Assembly: GCA_041485285.1 (NCBI GenBank)
Contig: JBGPJF010000006.1
Span: 1-64,000 of the forward strand
DNA length: 64,000 nucleotides
Reading direction: 5' to 3'
DNA from: DATEUP01 sp041485285
GTDB lineage: Archaea; Thermoplasmatota; DTKX01; DATEUP01
The notes under the pieces were generated by a model. It made no database searches and was not told the DNA's origin. It was given only the letters and a program-made list of their open reading frames with translations. Each line of letters begins with the position of its first letter. The stretch's first letter is position 1. Below, in pieces: positions 50,741 through 59,867 of the stretch. Position numbers and translations under genes: made by a program.

Positions 50741-52141
50741 TCAAATCCCCATAAAGTTCAGCCGCCAGGCCATCAGCGACACGAGCGCGCGCAGCTGCAC
50801 CGCGGCGCTGCGCTTGAGGGGCACCGGCTCGAACTTGCTCTTCGCTTTGATCACGGCCGCAAGGCCCGTGATGCGTGCGGAGATCGCGAGCTCCGCCTTC
50901 TTCGCGACCGCATCGCCCCCCTTCGCGTACTCGCCGGCCGCCCGCCACCCCTCGCCGAGCACCATCATGTCCTCGAAGGGGCCGACCACCTCGTGCTCGA
51001 ACACATCGGCAACCGTCGCGGGGCGCGCGTACTGCGGGTCGGTCGCGATGTCGTTGGTCGACTCCGACGCCCGCGCGCGCGCCTCCCCGATGTGCTGGCG
51101 CACCGACTCCTTGATGAGCGAGCCGTCCGTGCCGAGGCGCTCGATGATGGGGCTCATCTCATCGTCCAGGCGCTTCATCTCCGCCCGCTGCTGGAACGTC
51201 CTCGCCATCATCACCTGGCGCAGCTCGCGGTCCGTCGCCGTCTTGTCGCGGATCCGCCGGTCGATCGCCCGCGGCACCTCCGCGTTGAACGAAAACGAAT
51301 GCGGCACCGTGGCCGCCAGGTACTCGTCCGAGCAGGCCCCGCGCTTCAGGTGCACGAGCCGCTCCGGCGTGTACTTCTCCGCGTAGTCGTAGTACTCACG
51401 CAGCCCGTACATCTTGAAAATGCCGGGCGCAAAGGCCACCTCGAAGGGCACATCCGGCGACCGCTCGCTCATCGCCATCCGCTCGCCCTCCACCGCGCGC
51501 GTAAGCGCCTTGTAAGCCTCCGGCGCCTCCCTTGACAGGTAAAAGTACGGGTCATTGAACGCCGCGTTGTGCAAGCCCAGCATGAAGTGCGGGCGCTCGC
51601 GGTCGATGAGGCGCCGCACGGCCTCCGTTTCGGGGGGCACCGCGTCCCACTTGTGCGCCTTGTACTCGACCGGGAACGTCCACTCCATCTGCATCGCCGG
51701 AGGCGGGCGGAAGTGCGTCTTGGCCTGCGCCTCGAACGAGCTCTCGCCGGCAAACCACCCCTCGTTCAGCGCCGCCCCGTCGATGTCCCAACACTTCACG
51801 ACCACAAGACGCGCGTCGAAAGCCCGCAGCAACTCGGGGCGGGCAAGCGCTGCGTTCAGCACATGGTCGGCCATCAGCGCCCCCACCCCCTCATCGGGGT
51901 GCGGGAACCCGAGCAGCAGCACGGTCATCCGGCCGCTTCCGACCGTGAGCACCTCAAGGGGCCGCCCCGCCCGCGACCGCCCGATCTCCTCCACCCGCAG
52001 GGAGCCCGGGTACTTCTCGCGGGCCGCCTTCGTGCGCTCCGCCTGCTCGGACACGGTGTAGATGCGCGTCCAGTCCGGGAGCGAGGTCAAAACCCGCTCG
52101 GCTGCTTCGCGCTGAGGGTCGGTGAAGAGCGTGGTCGCCAT
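50741..52141 (-). CDS. M14-type zinc carboxypeptidase-like protein
   Basis: 466 residues with no signal peptide. Zinc ligands of the M14 family are visible as HPDE (His81, Glu84) and His in LGLHNAAF (about 193). A later Glu in SFSFNAEVP (about 290) fits the catalytic position. The N-terminal FTDPQREAAERVLTSLPDWTRIYTVSE stretch resembles the pre-barrel part of the family. The C-terminal ~150 residues are helical and unlike usual carboxypeptidases. ATG at 52141 is preferred, about 32 bases after a TTTAAG TATA-like element. It converges with the giant receptor gene and is divergent from the citrate-synthase-like gene. Substrate may be a peptide or an acyl-amino acid; not determinable. Confidence 0.72.
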   Translation of the reverse strand: MATTLFTDPQREAAERVLTSLPDWTRIYTVSEQAERTKAAREKYPGSLRVEEIGRSRAGRPLEVLTVGSGRMTVLLLGFPHPDEGVGALMADHVLNAALARPELLRAFDARLVVVKCWDIDGAALNEGWFAGESSFEAQAKTHFRPPPAMQMEWTFPVEYKAHKWDAVPPETEAVRRLIDRERPHFMLGLHNAAFNDPYFYLSREAPEAYKALTRAVEGERMAMSERSPDVPFEVAFAPGIFKMYGLREYYDYAEKYTPERLVHLKRGACSDEYLAATVPHSFSFNAEVPRAIDRRIRDKTATDRELRQVMMARTFQQRAEMKRLDDEMSPIIERLGTDGSLIKESVRQHIGEARARASESTNDIATDPQYARPATVADVFEHEVVGPFEDMMVLGEGWRAAGEYAKGGDAVAKKAELAISARITGLAAVIKAKSKFEPVPLKRSAAVQLRALVSLMAWRLNFMGI

Positions 52142-52391
52142 CGTGAGCCCCCGCCGCCGAGCCCAGGAAGGGCCCTTAAAGGTTCGCGGCTTCCTCGCGA
52201 AGTGCGGCAGCTTCGTACAGCACCCCGGCTCTCCACGTTGCCGATCCGCCCCTTCGGCGCGCCCTGAATCTGCAAGAGCCAGGCACCGACCACCGCGTGC
52301 AAGCGAATACATCAACTCTCAATTAGCAGGAAACCCATCGGCCATCCTCCAACGGGCCGATCCGACAGGCCCGAAAGGTGTGACCGCCCCC

Positions 52392-53816
52392 ATGGACCGA
52401 AACCTGCGCGCCCAGAAGGAATTCGTCTCCTACGTCAAGAAGGAGGCCATCGACATGCCCGACATCGGCATCGTCGACATCAAGGAGCCCAACCTCTACA
52501 AGGACATCTTTCCCTGGTCGACCGCCCCCGTCATGCCCATCGACGGCGTCACGCTCCCCATCAGCGTCCCCAAAGACCTCTGGATTACCGACACCACCTT
52601 CCGCGACGGCCAGCAGGCCCGCGAGCCCTACACCACCGAGCAGATGGTCAAGCTCTACGGGATGCTGAAGCGCATGGGCGGCCCCCTCAACAAGATCTCC
52701 ATGTCCGAGTTTTTCCTCTACACCAAGCGCGATGTCGACGCCGTCAAGGAGTGCCTGCGCATGGGCGGCATGCCGAAGGTCACCGCGTGGATCCGCGCGG
52801 CCAAGCCCGACGTGAAACTGTTTGCCGACACCTCGAAGGCCATCAAGGCCGAGACCGGGCTCGAACTCGATGAGACGGGGATCCTCACCTCGATTTCCGA
52901 CTACCACCTCTTCTACAAGTACGGCTCCAAGGGCCGCAAGGAGGTCATCGACGGGTACCTCGAGCTCGTCGAGGAGGTGCTGAAGGCCGGCTACGGCTGC
53001 CGCTGCCACCTCGAGGACTCCACGCGCGCGGACTTCTTCGGGGTCGTCGTGCCCTTCGTCCGGCGCCTCATGAAGCTCTCCGAGAAGTACGCAAAGCCTG
53101 TCGTCATCCGATTCCCCGACACCGTCGGCGTCGGCGTCCCCTGGGACGTCGCGGCGCTGCCCCGTTCGATCCCCAAGATCGTCTACGTCCTGCGCGAGGT
53201 CTGTGATGTGCCCGCCGAGTGGCTCGAATTCCACGGCCAGCAGGACCTGAACCTCGGCATCGCGAACGCGACCTCCGCGTGGATGTACGGCGCGGCGCGC
53301 AACAACTGCACGCTGCTCGGCATCGGCGAGCGCGCGGGGAACATCTCGCTGGAGATGATGGTGTTCATGTACGCGGGCATCCGAGGCACCTTCGACCACA
53401 TGGACACGCGCGTGATCACGGAGATCGCCAACTACTACGAGAAGGACCTCGGCTACGTCAACCCCGAGTTCCAGCCAATCACCGGCAAGAACTTCGCCGT
53501 GACGCGCGCGGGCATCCACGCCGACGGCGTCCTCAAGAATGTCGAGATGTACCTGCCGTTCGACACCGAGAAGCTGCTCGCCGTGCCGCCGGGTGTGGGG
53601 ATCACCTCGTACTCGGGCACCGCGGGCATCGCCTTCTGGCTGAACTCCCACTACCGCCTCACCGGCGGCCACAAGATCGGGAAGGACGACCCGCGCGTCC
53701 AGACCCTCTACACGGACATCATGAAGATCTTCGAAGAGGGGCGCACGACCTCGCTGTCGGACAAAGAGATGGAGAAGGTCGTCGAGCAGCACTTCCCGGA
53801 CATCGCCAAGAACTGA
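52392..53816 (+). CDS. DRE-TIM acyltransferase, Re-citrate synthase-like
   Basis: 474 residues of the HMGL-like family that condenses acetyl-CoA with a 2-oxoacid. It has the DRE-type motif TDTTFRDGQQAR (residues 66-77), ISMSEFFLYTKRD, VTAWIRA and the C-terminal LGIGERAGN, a combination I associate with Re-face citrate synthase and homocitrate synthases. The following gene, 21 nt away, is isocitrate dehydrogenase, so citrate synthesis is the best guess. The usual HxH metal motif is replaced by HGQQD (Gln for the second His), which could affect metal binding or mark a subfamily. ATG at 52392 is chosen; the frame is open 270 nt farther upstream but unconserved-looking and overlaps the divergent peptidase gene. 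Homocitrate or citramalate synthase are alternatives. Confidence 0.72.
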   Translation: MDRNLRAQKEFVSYVKKEAIDMPDIGIVDIKEPNLYKDIFPWSTAPVMPIDGVTLPISVPKDLWITDTTFRDGQQAREPYTTEQMVKLYGMLKRMGGPLNKISMSEFFLYTKRDVDAVKECLRMGGMPKVTAWIRAAKPDVKLFADTSKAIKAETGLELDETGILTSISDYHLFYKYGSKGRKEVIDGYLELVEEVLKAGYGCRCHLEDSTRADFFGVVVPFVRRLMKLSEKYAKPVVIRFPDTVGVGVPWDVAALPRSIPKIVYVLREVCDVPAEWLEFHGQQDLNLGIANATSAWMYGAARNNCTLLGIGERAGNISLEMMVFMYAGIRGTFDHMDTRVITEIANYYEKDLGYVNPEFQPITGKNFAVTRAGIHADGVLKNVEMYLPFDTEKLLAVPPGVGITSYSGTAGIAFWLNSHYRLTGGHKIGKDDPRVQTLYTDIMKIFEEGRTTSLSDKEMEKVVEQHFPDIAKN

Positions 53817-53837
53817 CCGCCAAACGGGGGGACGCCG

Positions 53838-55064
53838 ATGGGGGAGGCGCCGGACGGCCACACGATCGAAGTCAAGGGGGGCAAACTCGTCGTCCCCAGC
53901 GACCCGGTCATCCCCTACATCGAGGGTGACGGGACCGGGCCCGACATCTGGCGCGCGTCGCAGCTCGTGTTCGATGCTGCGGTCAAGCAGGTATACGGGG
54001 GCAAGCGCAGGATCGCGTGGCTCGAGGTGCTTGCCGGCGAGAAGGCGAAGGCCAAGGTCGACGACTGGCTGCCGCTCGAAACCGTCGAGGCCATCCGCAC
54101 CTACAAGGTGGCGATCAAGGGGCCGCTCACGACGCCCGTCGGGGGCGGCATCCGTTCCCTCAACGTGACGATGCGCCAGGACCTCGACCTCTACCAGTGC
54201 ATCCGGCCTGTCCGGTGGTTCAAGGGCGTGCCCTCGCCGATGCGGGAGCCCCAGAAGGTCAATGTCGTGATCTTCCGCGAAAACACGGAGGACGTCTACG
54301 CGGGCATCGAGTACAAGGCGGGTTCGCCGGAGCAAAAGAAAGTCCACACGTTCCTCACCAAGGAAATGGGCGCGAAAATCCGCCCCGACTCCGGGATTGG
54401 GATCAAGCCCATCTCCGAGTTCGGGACGAAGCGCCTCGTGCGCAAGGCCATCGAGCACGCGGTCGAGTACAAGCGCACGGTCGTGACGCTCATCCACAAG
54501 GGAAACATCCAGAAGTTCACCGAGGGCGCCTTCCGCGACTGGGGCTACGAGGTTGCCGCCAAGGAGTTCGGCGATGTCACCGTTCCCGAGAACGAGCTTT
54601 CCAAGCACGGGGGCAAAGTGCCCGCGGGCAAGGTCCTCATCAACGACCGCATCGCGGACAACGCGTTCCAGCAGCTGCTCCTTCGTCCCGACGAGTACCA
54701 GGTGCTCGCGACGCCCAATCTGAACGGCGACTACCTTTCCGACGCGGCCGCCGCGCAAGTCGGCGGCCTTGGCATCGCTCCCGGCGGCAATGTGGGGGAC
54801 GACGCCTCGCTCTTCGAGGCCACGCACGGCACGGCGCCCAAGTACGCGGGCCAAGACAAGGTCAACCCGGGGTCGGTCATCCTCTCGGGCTGCATGATGC
54901 TGCGTCACATGGGCTGGAAAGAGGCGGCCGAAGCGATCGAGCGCGCCTTCGAGGCCACGATTCAGGCGAAAACCGTCACGTACGACTTTGCCCGGCAGCT
55001 TGAGCCGCCGGTCCAGCCGGTGAAGACGAGCGAGTTTGCCGCGGCGATTGTGCGCGCGCTTTGA
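53838..55064 (+). CDS. icd: NADP-type isocitrate dehydrogenase
   Basis: 408 residues. It converts isocitrate to 2-oxoglutarate and CO2. The substrate loop motif GPLTTPVGGGIRSLNV, the RENTEDVYAGIEY motif and the coenzyme motif HGTAPKYAGQ are present; Lys-Tyr there marks NADP preference. Length is normal for the E. coli-like subfamily. It sits 21 nt after the citrate-synthase-like gene and with it forms a two-gene oxidative TCA unit whose product is the predicted substrate of KorAB at the left edge. ATG at 53838. Confidence 0.95.
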   Translation: MGEAPDGHTIEVKGGKLVVPSDPVIPYIEGDGTGPDIWRASQLVFDAAVKQVYGGKRRIAWLEVLAGEKAKAKVDDWLPLETVEAIRTYKVAIKGPLTTPVGGGIRSLNVTMRQDLDLYQCIRPVRWFKGVPSPMREPQKVNVVIFRENTEDVYAGIEYKAGSPEQKKVHTFLTKEMGAKIRPDSGIGIKPISEFGTKRLVRKAIEHAVEYKRTVVTLIHKGNIQKFTEGAFRDWGYEVAAKEFGDVTVPENELSKHGGKVPAGKVLINDRIADNAFQQLLLRPDEYQVLATPNLNGDYLSDAAAAQVGGLGIAPGGNVGDDASLFEATHGTAPKYAGQDKVNPGSVILSGCMMLRHMGWKEAAEAIERAFEATIQAKTVTYDFARQLEPPVQPVKTSEFAAAIVRAL

Positions 55065-55183
55065 ATCGCGAATCCGAAGTGGCCGATGGCCAATCGCCGA
55101 CCCGCGGGCGATAGTTTGATCGGCTAGGCGCGTTGTGGCCGGCCCCAAGGAGGCCTGCGTTATAGCGGCAAGAAGGTGGAAAC

Positions 55184-56020
55184 ATGTCGGACTTCGACAT
55201 TCTGGCCAGCCTCGTGGTGGCCGTTTTGGCTCTGTTTGTGACTGCATTTGTTAGTGCGTCGATTCGAATCCCCAAGCAGTGGGAACGGATGGCGGTGCTC
55301 CGCCTGGGGCGGTTCCGCTCCATCGAAGGGCCCGGTCTCTTCTTCCGGATCCCCGGCGTCGACCGCGTGGCGGCCACTGTCGACCTGCGCACCGTCGTTT
55401 ACAATGTCACCAAGCAGCGCGCGCTCACGCGCGACAACATCCCCGTCACGGTGGACGCCGTCGTCTACTCGAAGGTGCAGGACCCCGAAGCGTCCGTGAT
55501 GAACGTGAACAACGCGCCCACGGCCATTGCGCTCGGGGCCGCGTCCATGATGCGCGACTCGATCGGCCGGCGCGACCTCGACGCCCTCCTGCAGAAGCGC
55601 GAGGAAGTGGAGGCCGAGTTGCGGCGCACGCTTGACGCCATGACGGCCCCCTGGGGCATCAAGGTGGAGCACGTCGTGCTCACCGACCTATGGATGTCGC
55701 AGGACCTCGAAGAGGCCATGAGCCGCGAGGCGGCGGCCGTCCGGGAGCGCCGCGCGCGCACCCAGCTTGCGCTTGCCGAGAAAGAGATCGCAAAGACTCT
55801 CGTCGAGGCTGCGTCGACCTACGAGCGCGACCCCGTCGCGCTGTCCCTGCGCTCGATGAACATGCTCTACGAGATGTGCATGGAGGGGAAGGCCACAACC
55901 ATCTTCGTGCCGACGGAGACCGCGCTGCAGATGCGTTCGCCCGTGGGAGCCTACGGGCTCCTGGGGGCGCTGCCCAAAGGCGCGCCTCCAGGCGCGCCCG
56001 CTGCGCCTGCGGCGCCCTAG
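55184..56020 (+). CDS. SPFH/Band 7 (stomatin-like) membrane protein
   Basis: 278 residues. One N-terminal membrane helix (ILASLVVAVLALFVTAFVSAS) precedes an SPFH domain: QWERMAVLRLGRF, FFRIPGVDRVA, VDLRTVVYNV and the VTVDAVVYSKVQDPE core. A helical stretch (RERRARTQLALAEKEIAKTL) and a short Ala/Pro tail follow. Stomatins oligomerise into membrane microdomains; in prokaryotes they usually pair with an NfeD protease, not seen here. ATG at 55184 follows a GGTGG element. It converges with the VOC gene and overlaps its end by 4 nt. Confidence 0.88.
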   Translation: MSDFDILASLVVAVLALFVTAFVSASIRIPKQWERMAVLRLGRFRSIEGPGLFFRIPGVDRVAATVDLRTVVYNVTKQRALTRDNIPVTVDAVVYSKVQDPEASVMNVNNAPTAIALGAASMMRDSIGRRDLDALLQKREEVEAELRRTLDAMTAPWGIKVEHVVLTDLWMSQDLEEAMSREAAAVRERRARTQLALAEKEIAKTLVEAASTYERDPVALSLRSMNMLYEMCMEGKATTIFVPTETALQMRSPVGAYGLLGALPKGAPPGAPAAPAAP

Positions 56021-56820
56021 TTCTTCGGGCGGCCCGGCTGGAACAGCATGTACTTGTTCTTGTCCGGGTCGAAGATGTTCGCCGAGACGCCGCCCCAGTC
56101 CTGCGCCGCCATCGGCGACTCGAACTTGACGCCGCGCTTCTTTAGCTCCTTCTCGAGCGCGTACGGGCTCTTCGTCTTCAGCATGATCGCCGTGTCCTCG
56201 CCGATGGCCGCCATGTCCGCCTTGTAGTCGGACACGCGCTCATAGTTTGACTTCTTCGGCGTGAAGGGCATCAGCGCCGTCCCGCCGGGCGATGCGCGGT
56301 AGACCGCCCAGTCGCGCCCGACTTTCTTCATCCCCAGCGCCTTCTGGAAGAACGCGCCGCTGCGCTTCGAATTGCGCGAGGAGATCGTCACGAAGTCGAG
56401 GGCCGTGACCCCCGGCTTCTTCTTGCTCTTCTTTGCGTCGGCCGAGATGAAGAACGCGTTGCCGTCGGGGTCCTTCACGGTGGCCATGTGGTAGCCCTCG
56501 CCCTCCGACCAGGTGTCGACCTTGACGCCGCGCTTCCGCAGCAGCGCTACGGTGCCCTCGAAATTGTCGGTGCTGAAGCCGATCCCGGTGGTGACCCCCA
56601 CCTTCTTCTTCGCTTCCTTCGTGGAGAGGCCCCAAGCCTTCGGCGTCCACAGGTTCAGGACCGCGTCCTTGCCCCCCCGCCTCACCGCGAGTTCCAGGTA
56701 GCCCCAGTCGGGCATCCCGCCGATAACCTTCAGCCCGAGCTTTTTGGTGTAGAAGTCCCGCGCGCGCTTTTGGTTCGTAACGAATATCCCGACATTGCTG
56801 ATTGCGTCAACCTTGGCCAT
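56017..56820 (-). CDS. VOC-superfamily protein with two glyoxalase-like domains
   Basis: 267 residues made of two vicinal-oxygen-chelate domains, about 1-125 (KVDAISNVGIFVTNQKRARDFY) and 135-265 (GVTALDFVTISSRN). Each has the beta-alpha-beta-beta-beta pattern. The first domain retains acidic and Asp/Gly motifs (VKDPDGNAFFIS) typical of the metal site region. Metal ligands cannot be fully assigned. The reaction may be glyoxalase, dioxygenase or drug-binding; no neighbour narrows it. ATG at 56820. Confidence 0.75.
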   Translation of the reverse strand: MAKVDAISNVGIFVTNQKRARDFYTKKLGLKVIGGMPDWGYLELAVRRGGKDAVLNLWTPKAWGLSTKEAKKKVGVTTGIGFSTDNFEGTVALLRKRGVKVDTWSEGEGYHMATVKDPDGNAFFISADAKKSKKKPGVTALDFVTISSRNSKRSGAFFQKALGMKKVGRDWAVYRASPGGTALMPFTPKKSNYERVSDYKADMAAIGEDTAIMLKTKSPYALEKELKKRGVKFESPMAAQDWGGVSANIFDPDKNKYMLFQPGRPKN

Positions 56821-56917
56821 TTAGAAATCCTCCACTGTAGTACGTCCGACGTGTAAACCGTGCTACTTCTAATCATGGTAGCAATGTGGATGCCCGGCCC
56901 CCCATGGGGGCGCGCAC

Positions 56918-57475
56918 TCAAAGCAGCAGCACGGCCGCCGCAATGGCGGTCGTCCAGCGGCCGTCTTCGCCCACTTCCGCCACGATCGTCTCGTTGCGCG
57001 TGCGCACGATCTTGTCGGAGATCCGCCACTCGCTCTTGTTCTCGTCCCACTTGACGGCGTCCTGGTCGACAAGCCCCAGCGTCGAGGCGAGCATGAACGC
57101 GGCGAGGTCCTCCGCGTAGTCCCCGCACTTTTGTTCGGTCATCCCATAGGCGTGGTGCTCCGACAGATAGCCGTACTGTGTAGGGTCGGTCGGGATTGCG
57201 CAGCCGATCGACGAGCCGACCAACCGGTGCGACTCGTTCGAAGCCGTTTCGGCAAGCACGACAAACGCGACCTGGCCGGGCTTCAGCTTCTTGACGCCCT
57301 CGTCCTTCGACACTTCCTTGCAGTGCGGCGGGAAGATCGACGAGACGCGCACGATGTTCAGGGCCGCGATGCCGGCGTTGCGAAGGCCGAGCTCGAACGA
57401 GGTGAGCTTCTCTTGGTGGCGGCCGACACCCTTGGTGAAAAACATCTCTTTGGCGACGTAATTGCCGTTGTCCAC
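56918..57475 (-). CDS. pdaD: Pyruvoyl-dependent arginine decarboxylase
   Basis: 185 residues. It cleaves itself at a Ser-Ser bond to make beta and alpha chains and a pyruvoyl cofactor, then decarboxylates arginine to agmatine for polyamine synthesis. The cleavage region reads IVRVSSIFPP with Ser45-Ser46, and the N-terminus has FFTKGVGRHQEKLTSFELGLRNAG. A later AVEH-like active-site region is represented by ESHRLVGSSIG and EHHAYG. Start is the GTG at 57475: a TTTAAA TATA box is 27 bases upstream, so the message is leaderless. A longer in-frame reading would cross the tRNA gene and is rejected. Confidence 0.9.
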   Translation of the reverse strand: MDNGNYVAKEMFFTKGVGRHQEKLTSFELGLRNAGIAALNIVRVSSIFPPHCKEVSKDEGVKKLKPGQVAFVVLAETASNESHRLVGSSIGCAIPTDPTQYGYLSEHHAYGMTEQKCGDYAEDLAAFMLASTLGLVDQDAVKWDENKSEWRISDKIVRTRNETIVAEVGEDGRWTTAIAAAVLLL

Positions 57476-57499
57476 GAGCAGGCGATTCCCACGAGTGCC

Positions 57500-57505
57500 T
57501 TTAAA
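57500..57505 (-). promoter_or_regulatory. TATA box of the arginine decarboxylase gene
   Basis: TTTAAA centred about 27 bases before the GTG at 57475, the classic archaeal TATA-to-start distance, so transcription should start at the codon itself. Confidence 0.6.
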
Positions 57506-57604
57506 CGTATTCCTCCGCGCGATTCCACGAGCGATTTGCACGCGGCAAAACGCGAGGCGCGCAAGCGCCGCGCGCCCCAAGCCCCGCTTTGCAGGAGGAA
57601 AAAG

Positions 57605-57677
57605 TGGGCCGGGGAGGATTCGAACCTCCGGCATGCGCCTTGTAAAGGCGCCGTCATGACCGCTAGACCACCGGCCC
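57605..57677 (-). tRNA. tRNA-Val: tRNA-Val (anticodon UAC)
   Basis: 73-nt complete cloverleaf on the minus strand. The acceptor arm is GGGCCGG/CCGGCCC with discriminator A, the D-arm has GTCT...TGAC, the anticodon stem is GCGCC/GGCGC with loop TTTACAA (anticodon TAC, valine), the variable loop has five bases and the T-arm is GGAGG-TTCGAAT-CCTCC. No intron and no encoded CCA. It ends 130 nt before the arginine decarboxylase gene in the same orientation. Confidence 0.97.
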
Positions 57678-57758
57678 TTAAGGGGGGCCGCGCGATCTTT
57701 GGGCCGGGTATTCAAATTCGCCCTCGCGGGGGTCCCTTCTGCAGCGCCCGCGAGGCCC

Positions 57759-59306
57759 TTAGCGCCCCGAGCGCGGGCCACGCCTGCGCCCGCCGCTTCC
57801 CCGGCGCTCTTCGGCCTTGGCGTCTGCCCGTTTCCGCCGCTTCCGCAGGCCGTAGGCGCCCGCCCCCGCCACCCCCGCAAGGCCGGCCGCCAGCACGAGC
57901 AGCCCTTCCCGCGTGATGCCAAACACGGTGGGAGCGGCCGGGTCCTGCAGCGTGATCCGCTCCGTCCTTTCCGAGGTCGCATTGAGGATGGTCATCGTGG
58001 CGAACCCCTTCGCGTCGATCCGGACGGCATAGGGCGTCAGGTTCACGCGCGTGCCGTTGCCAAGCTCCCGGTACTCCTCAAGGACGACTTCGAACACCCC
58101 CGTGTCGTTCGTGAGGCCGCTCTTTACCACCGAGTCGTTGGCGGCCGTGAGTTGGACGCTTGCGCGCAACACAGGCTTGCCCGCCGTGTCGACGACCAAG
58201 AGGTCCATCGTATGGAACACGCGGGCGCCGGTAATCTGCGGCCCATAGGTGTTGTCCGACAGGAAGAAGTTTGAAACATAGATCTCGAACCCCGTGCCGG
58301 TGCCCGTGAAGTCGTTGCCCGTCGCCTGCCCGATGTCCACGCCGGCGGGCGAGCCGACGGCGCGTAAGCCCACGGCTACGTCGACGAAGTTGTTCCCTTC
58401 GATGTCGACCGCCGAGTTGGTGGCGTTCACTCCGAGCCCATTGCTGAAGAACGTCGACCCCGCCACGCGCACCGGCGAGTCCCGCGCGCGCAGCGCCGTG
58501 GCCACGGTCAGGAATTCGCAGTCCTCGATCCTGCCCTTCGACGACAGCACCGCGTCGACCGCCACATCGGCGCCCGAGATGTGGCACCCCACAATGTCGA
58601 AGGTCGCCGATACCCCACCGATGGCAAACGACGAGCTGCCCGTCACCGTCAAGTTGCGCACGACCGGCGCGGCATCATTGATCTTGAGGCCGATGCTCGT
58701 CGAATTCCGGATGACGAGCCCCTCGAGGTACGGCGAGGCCCCCGGCGTCACGAAGACGGCCACGGTGTTCGCATCGAACGTCGTGTTGCGCACGGTGGCG
58801 GAGCCCGAGTGGAACATGATTCCATAGTACGAGTTGTGGTGGATGTACGAGTCCTCGATCAGGATGTCGCTGCCGGTGGCCTCGATCCCTCCAAGCCCAG
58901 GGTCGCCGCGCAGGTTCGTGATGTCGGCCCGGTGCGCATCGAGGTGCCCCGCGACGAGGAAGTTCCAGTGCCACCCCGCGGCCGTCGCGCTCTCCGATGG
59001 GCGCAGCGTGCTGTTTTCAATCGTGAGGGAGCCGCCGGGTTCGACCTCCAGCCTCAGCCCTCCATTGGCGATGAGGTTGAACTCGACCGTCGCGTTGCGG
59101 ATCGTCAGGACGCCGCCCTGCGCGACGACGATGTGGGCATCGGTCACGTAGGTCTGGTTCTCAATGGTCTTGACGAAGTCGATCCGCAATTCGGGGGCCG
59201 CCGACGCCGATGGGGCAGTGAGCGCCCCAAGGACGGCCAAGGAGAGCGTCAGCGCGCACACAAGCGCCTGAACCGGGGCCTTGGTCTTGCGCCCGCGCAC
59301 AGCCAC
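57759..59306 (-). CDS. NosD-like parallel beta-helix surface protein
   Basis: 515 residues. A signal peptide (VQALVCALTLSLAVLGALTAPSASA) precedes a right-handed beta-helix of about 15 short rungs (TIRNATVEF, LTIENSTL, ILIEDSYIHHNSYYG, VRNTTFDAN and so on), a beta-sandwich-like region (VQLTAANDSVV), and a C-terminal helix (LLVLAAGLAGVAGAGAYG) followed by a very basic tail. It resembles NosD/carbohydrate-binding proteins anchored by the C-terminus. No copper or nitrous-oxide genes are near. The start is a GTG at 59306; a second in-frame GTG two codons on is also possible. Ligand unknown. Confidence 0.8.
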   Translation of the reverse strand: MAVRGRKTKAPVQALVCALTLSLAVLGALTAPSASAAPELRIDFVKTIENQTYVTDAHIVVAQGGVLTIRNATVEFNLIANGGLRLEVEPGGSLTIENSTLRPSESATAAGWHWNFLVAGHLDAHRADITNLRGDPGLGGIEATGSDILIEDSYIHHNSYYGIMFHSGSATVRNTTFDANTVAVFVTPGASPYLEGLVIRNSTSIGLKINDAAPVVRNLTVTGSSSFAIGGVSATFDIVGCHISGADVAVDAVLSSKGRIEDCEFLTVATALRARDSPVRVAGSTFFSNGLGVNATNSAVDIEGNNFVDVAVGLRAVGSPAGVDIGQATGNDFTGTGTGFEIYVSNFFLSDNTYGPQITGARVFHTMDLLVVDTAGKPVLRASVQLTAANDSVVKSGLTNDTGVFEVVLEEYRELGNGTRVNLTPYAVRIDAKGFATMTILNATSERTERITLQDPAAPTVFGITREGLLVLAAGLAGVAGAGAYGLRKRRKRADAKAEERRGSGGRRRGPRSGR

Positions 59307-59405
59307 ACGCTCGCCACGCCTGGCCGTCGTATTTCACCCTATCGCGCGCGGTGGCCCAAGGGTGCACGCAGAACCTTCATCCCCGCGCGGCGGATTGCCG
59401 CGCCC

Positions 59406-59867
59406 ATGGCCAAGCGTGCCGCGTCCCATGCAGGCGGCGTGACCGGCGTCAGCCATATCGGCATCGCCGTGCGCTCCATTGACTCGACCCTCGGGTTCTA
59501 CGAGGGCGTCCTCGGGCTCACCTGCGAACACATCGAAGAGGTCGCCCCCAAGAAAGTCCGGGCCGCCTTCCTGCGCGCCGGCTCCACGCGCGTCGAGCTT
59601 ATCGAGCCGACCGACCCGACTTCGACGGTCGCGCGCTTCCTTCAGAGGCGCGGGGAGGGGCTCCACCACCTCGCCTTCGAGGTCGAGGGCATCAGCGCCG
59701 CCCTCGCGCGCGCCTCAAAGCAGGGTATCGACCTCGTGGACAAGGCCCCCCGCGCCGGCGCCCGCGGGTGCATGGTCGCGTTCTTGCACCCCGCGTCATG
59801 CCACGGCGTGCTCGTGGAGTTCGTGGAAGAGCGCCCCGCGGGCAAATCCCCCAAGCGCAGCCCTTAG
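59406..59867 (+). CDS. mce: Methylmalonyl-CoA epimerase
   Basis: 153 residues with the single-fold VOC pattern of methylmalonyl-CoA epimerase. Metal ligands match the family: His in VSHIGIAV, Glu in STRVELIEP, His in HHLAFEV and Glu in GVLVEFVE. It interconverts the (S)- and (R)-methylmalonyl-CoA forms, feeding the mutase at 7699. ATG at 59406; the first ~12 residues are a short basic extension. It overlaps the convergent PKD-protein gene by 4 nt. The mutase lies 50 kb away, so it is functionally but not physically linked. Confidence 0.88.
   Translation: MAKRAASHAGGVTGVSHIGIAVRSIDSTLGFYEGVLGLTCEHIEEVAPKKVRAAFLRAGSTRVELIEPTDPTSTVARFLQRRGEGLHHLAFEVEGISAALARASKQGIDLVDKAPRAGARGCMVAFLHPASCHGVLVEFVEERPAGKSPKRSP

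Noticed and set aside
52323..55247. 974-codon minus-strand frame opposite the citrate-synthase-like and icd genes
   Set aside because: His/Asp/Val-rich shadow of two clearly conserved plus-strand enzymes.
57476..57982. Extension of the arginine decarboxylase frame upstream through the tRNA
   Set aside because: It would translate a perfect tRNA-Val gene; the TATA box and family N-terminus support 57475.
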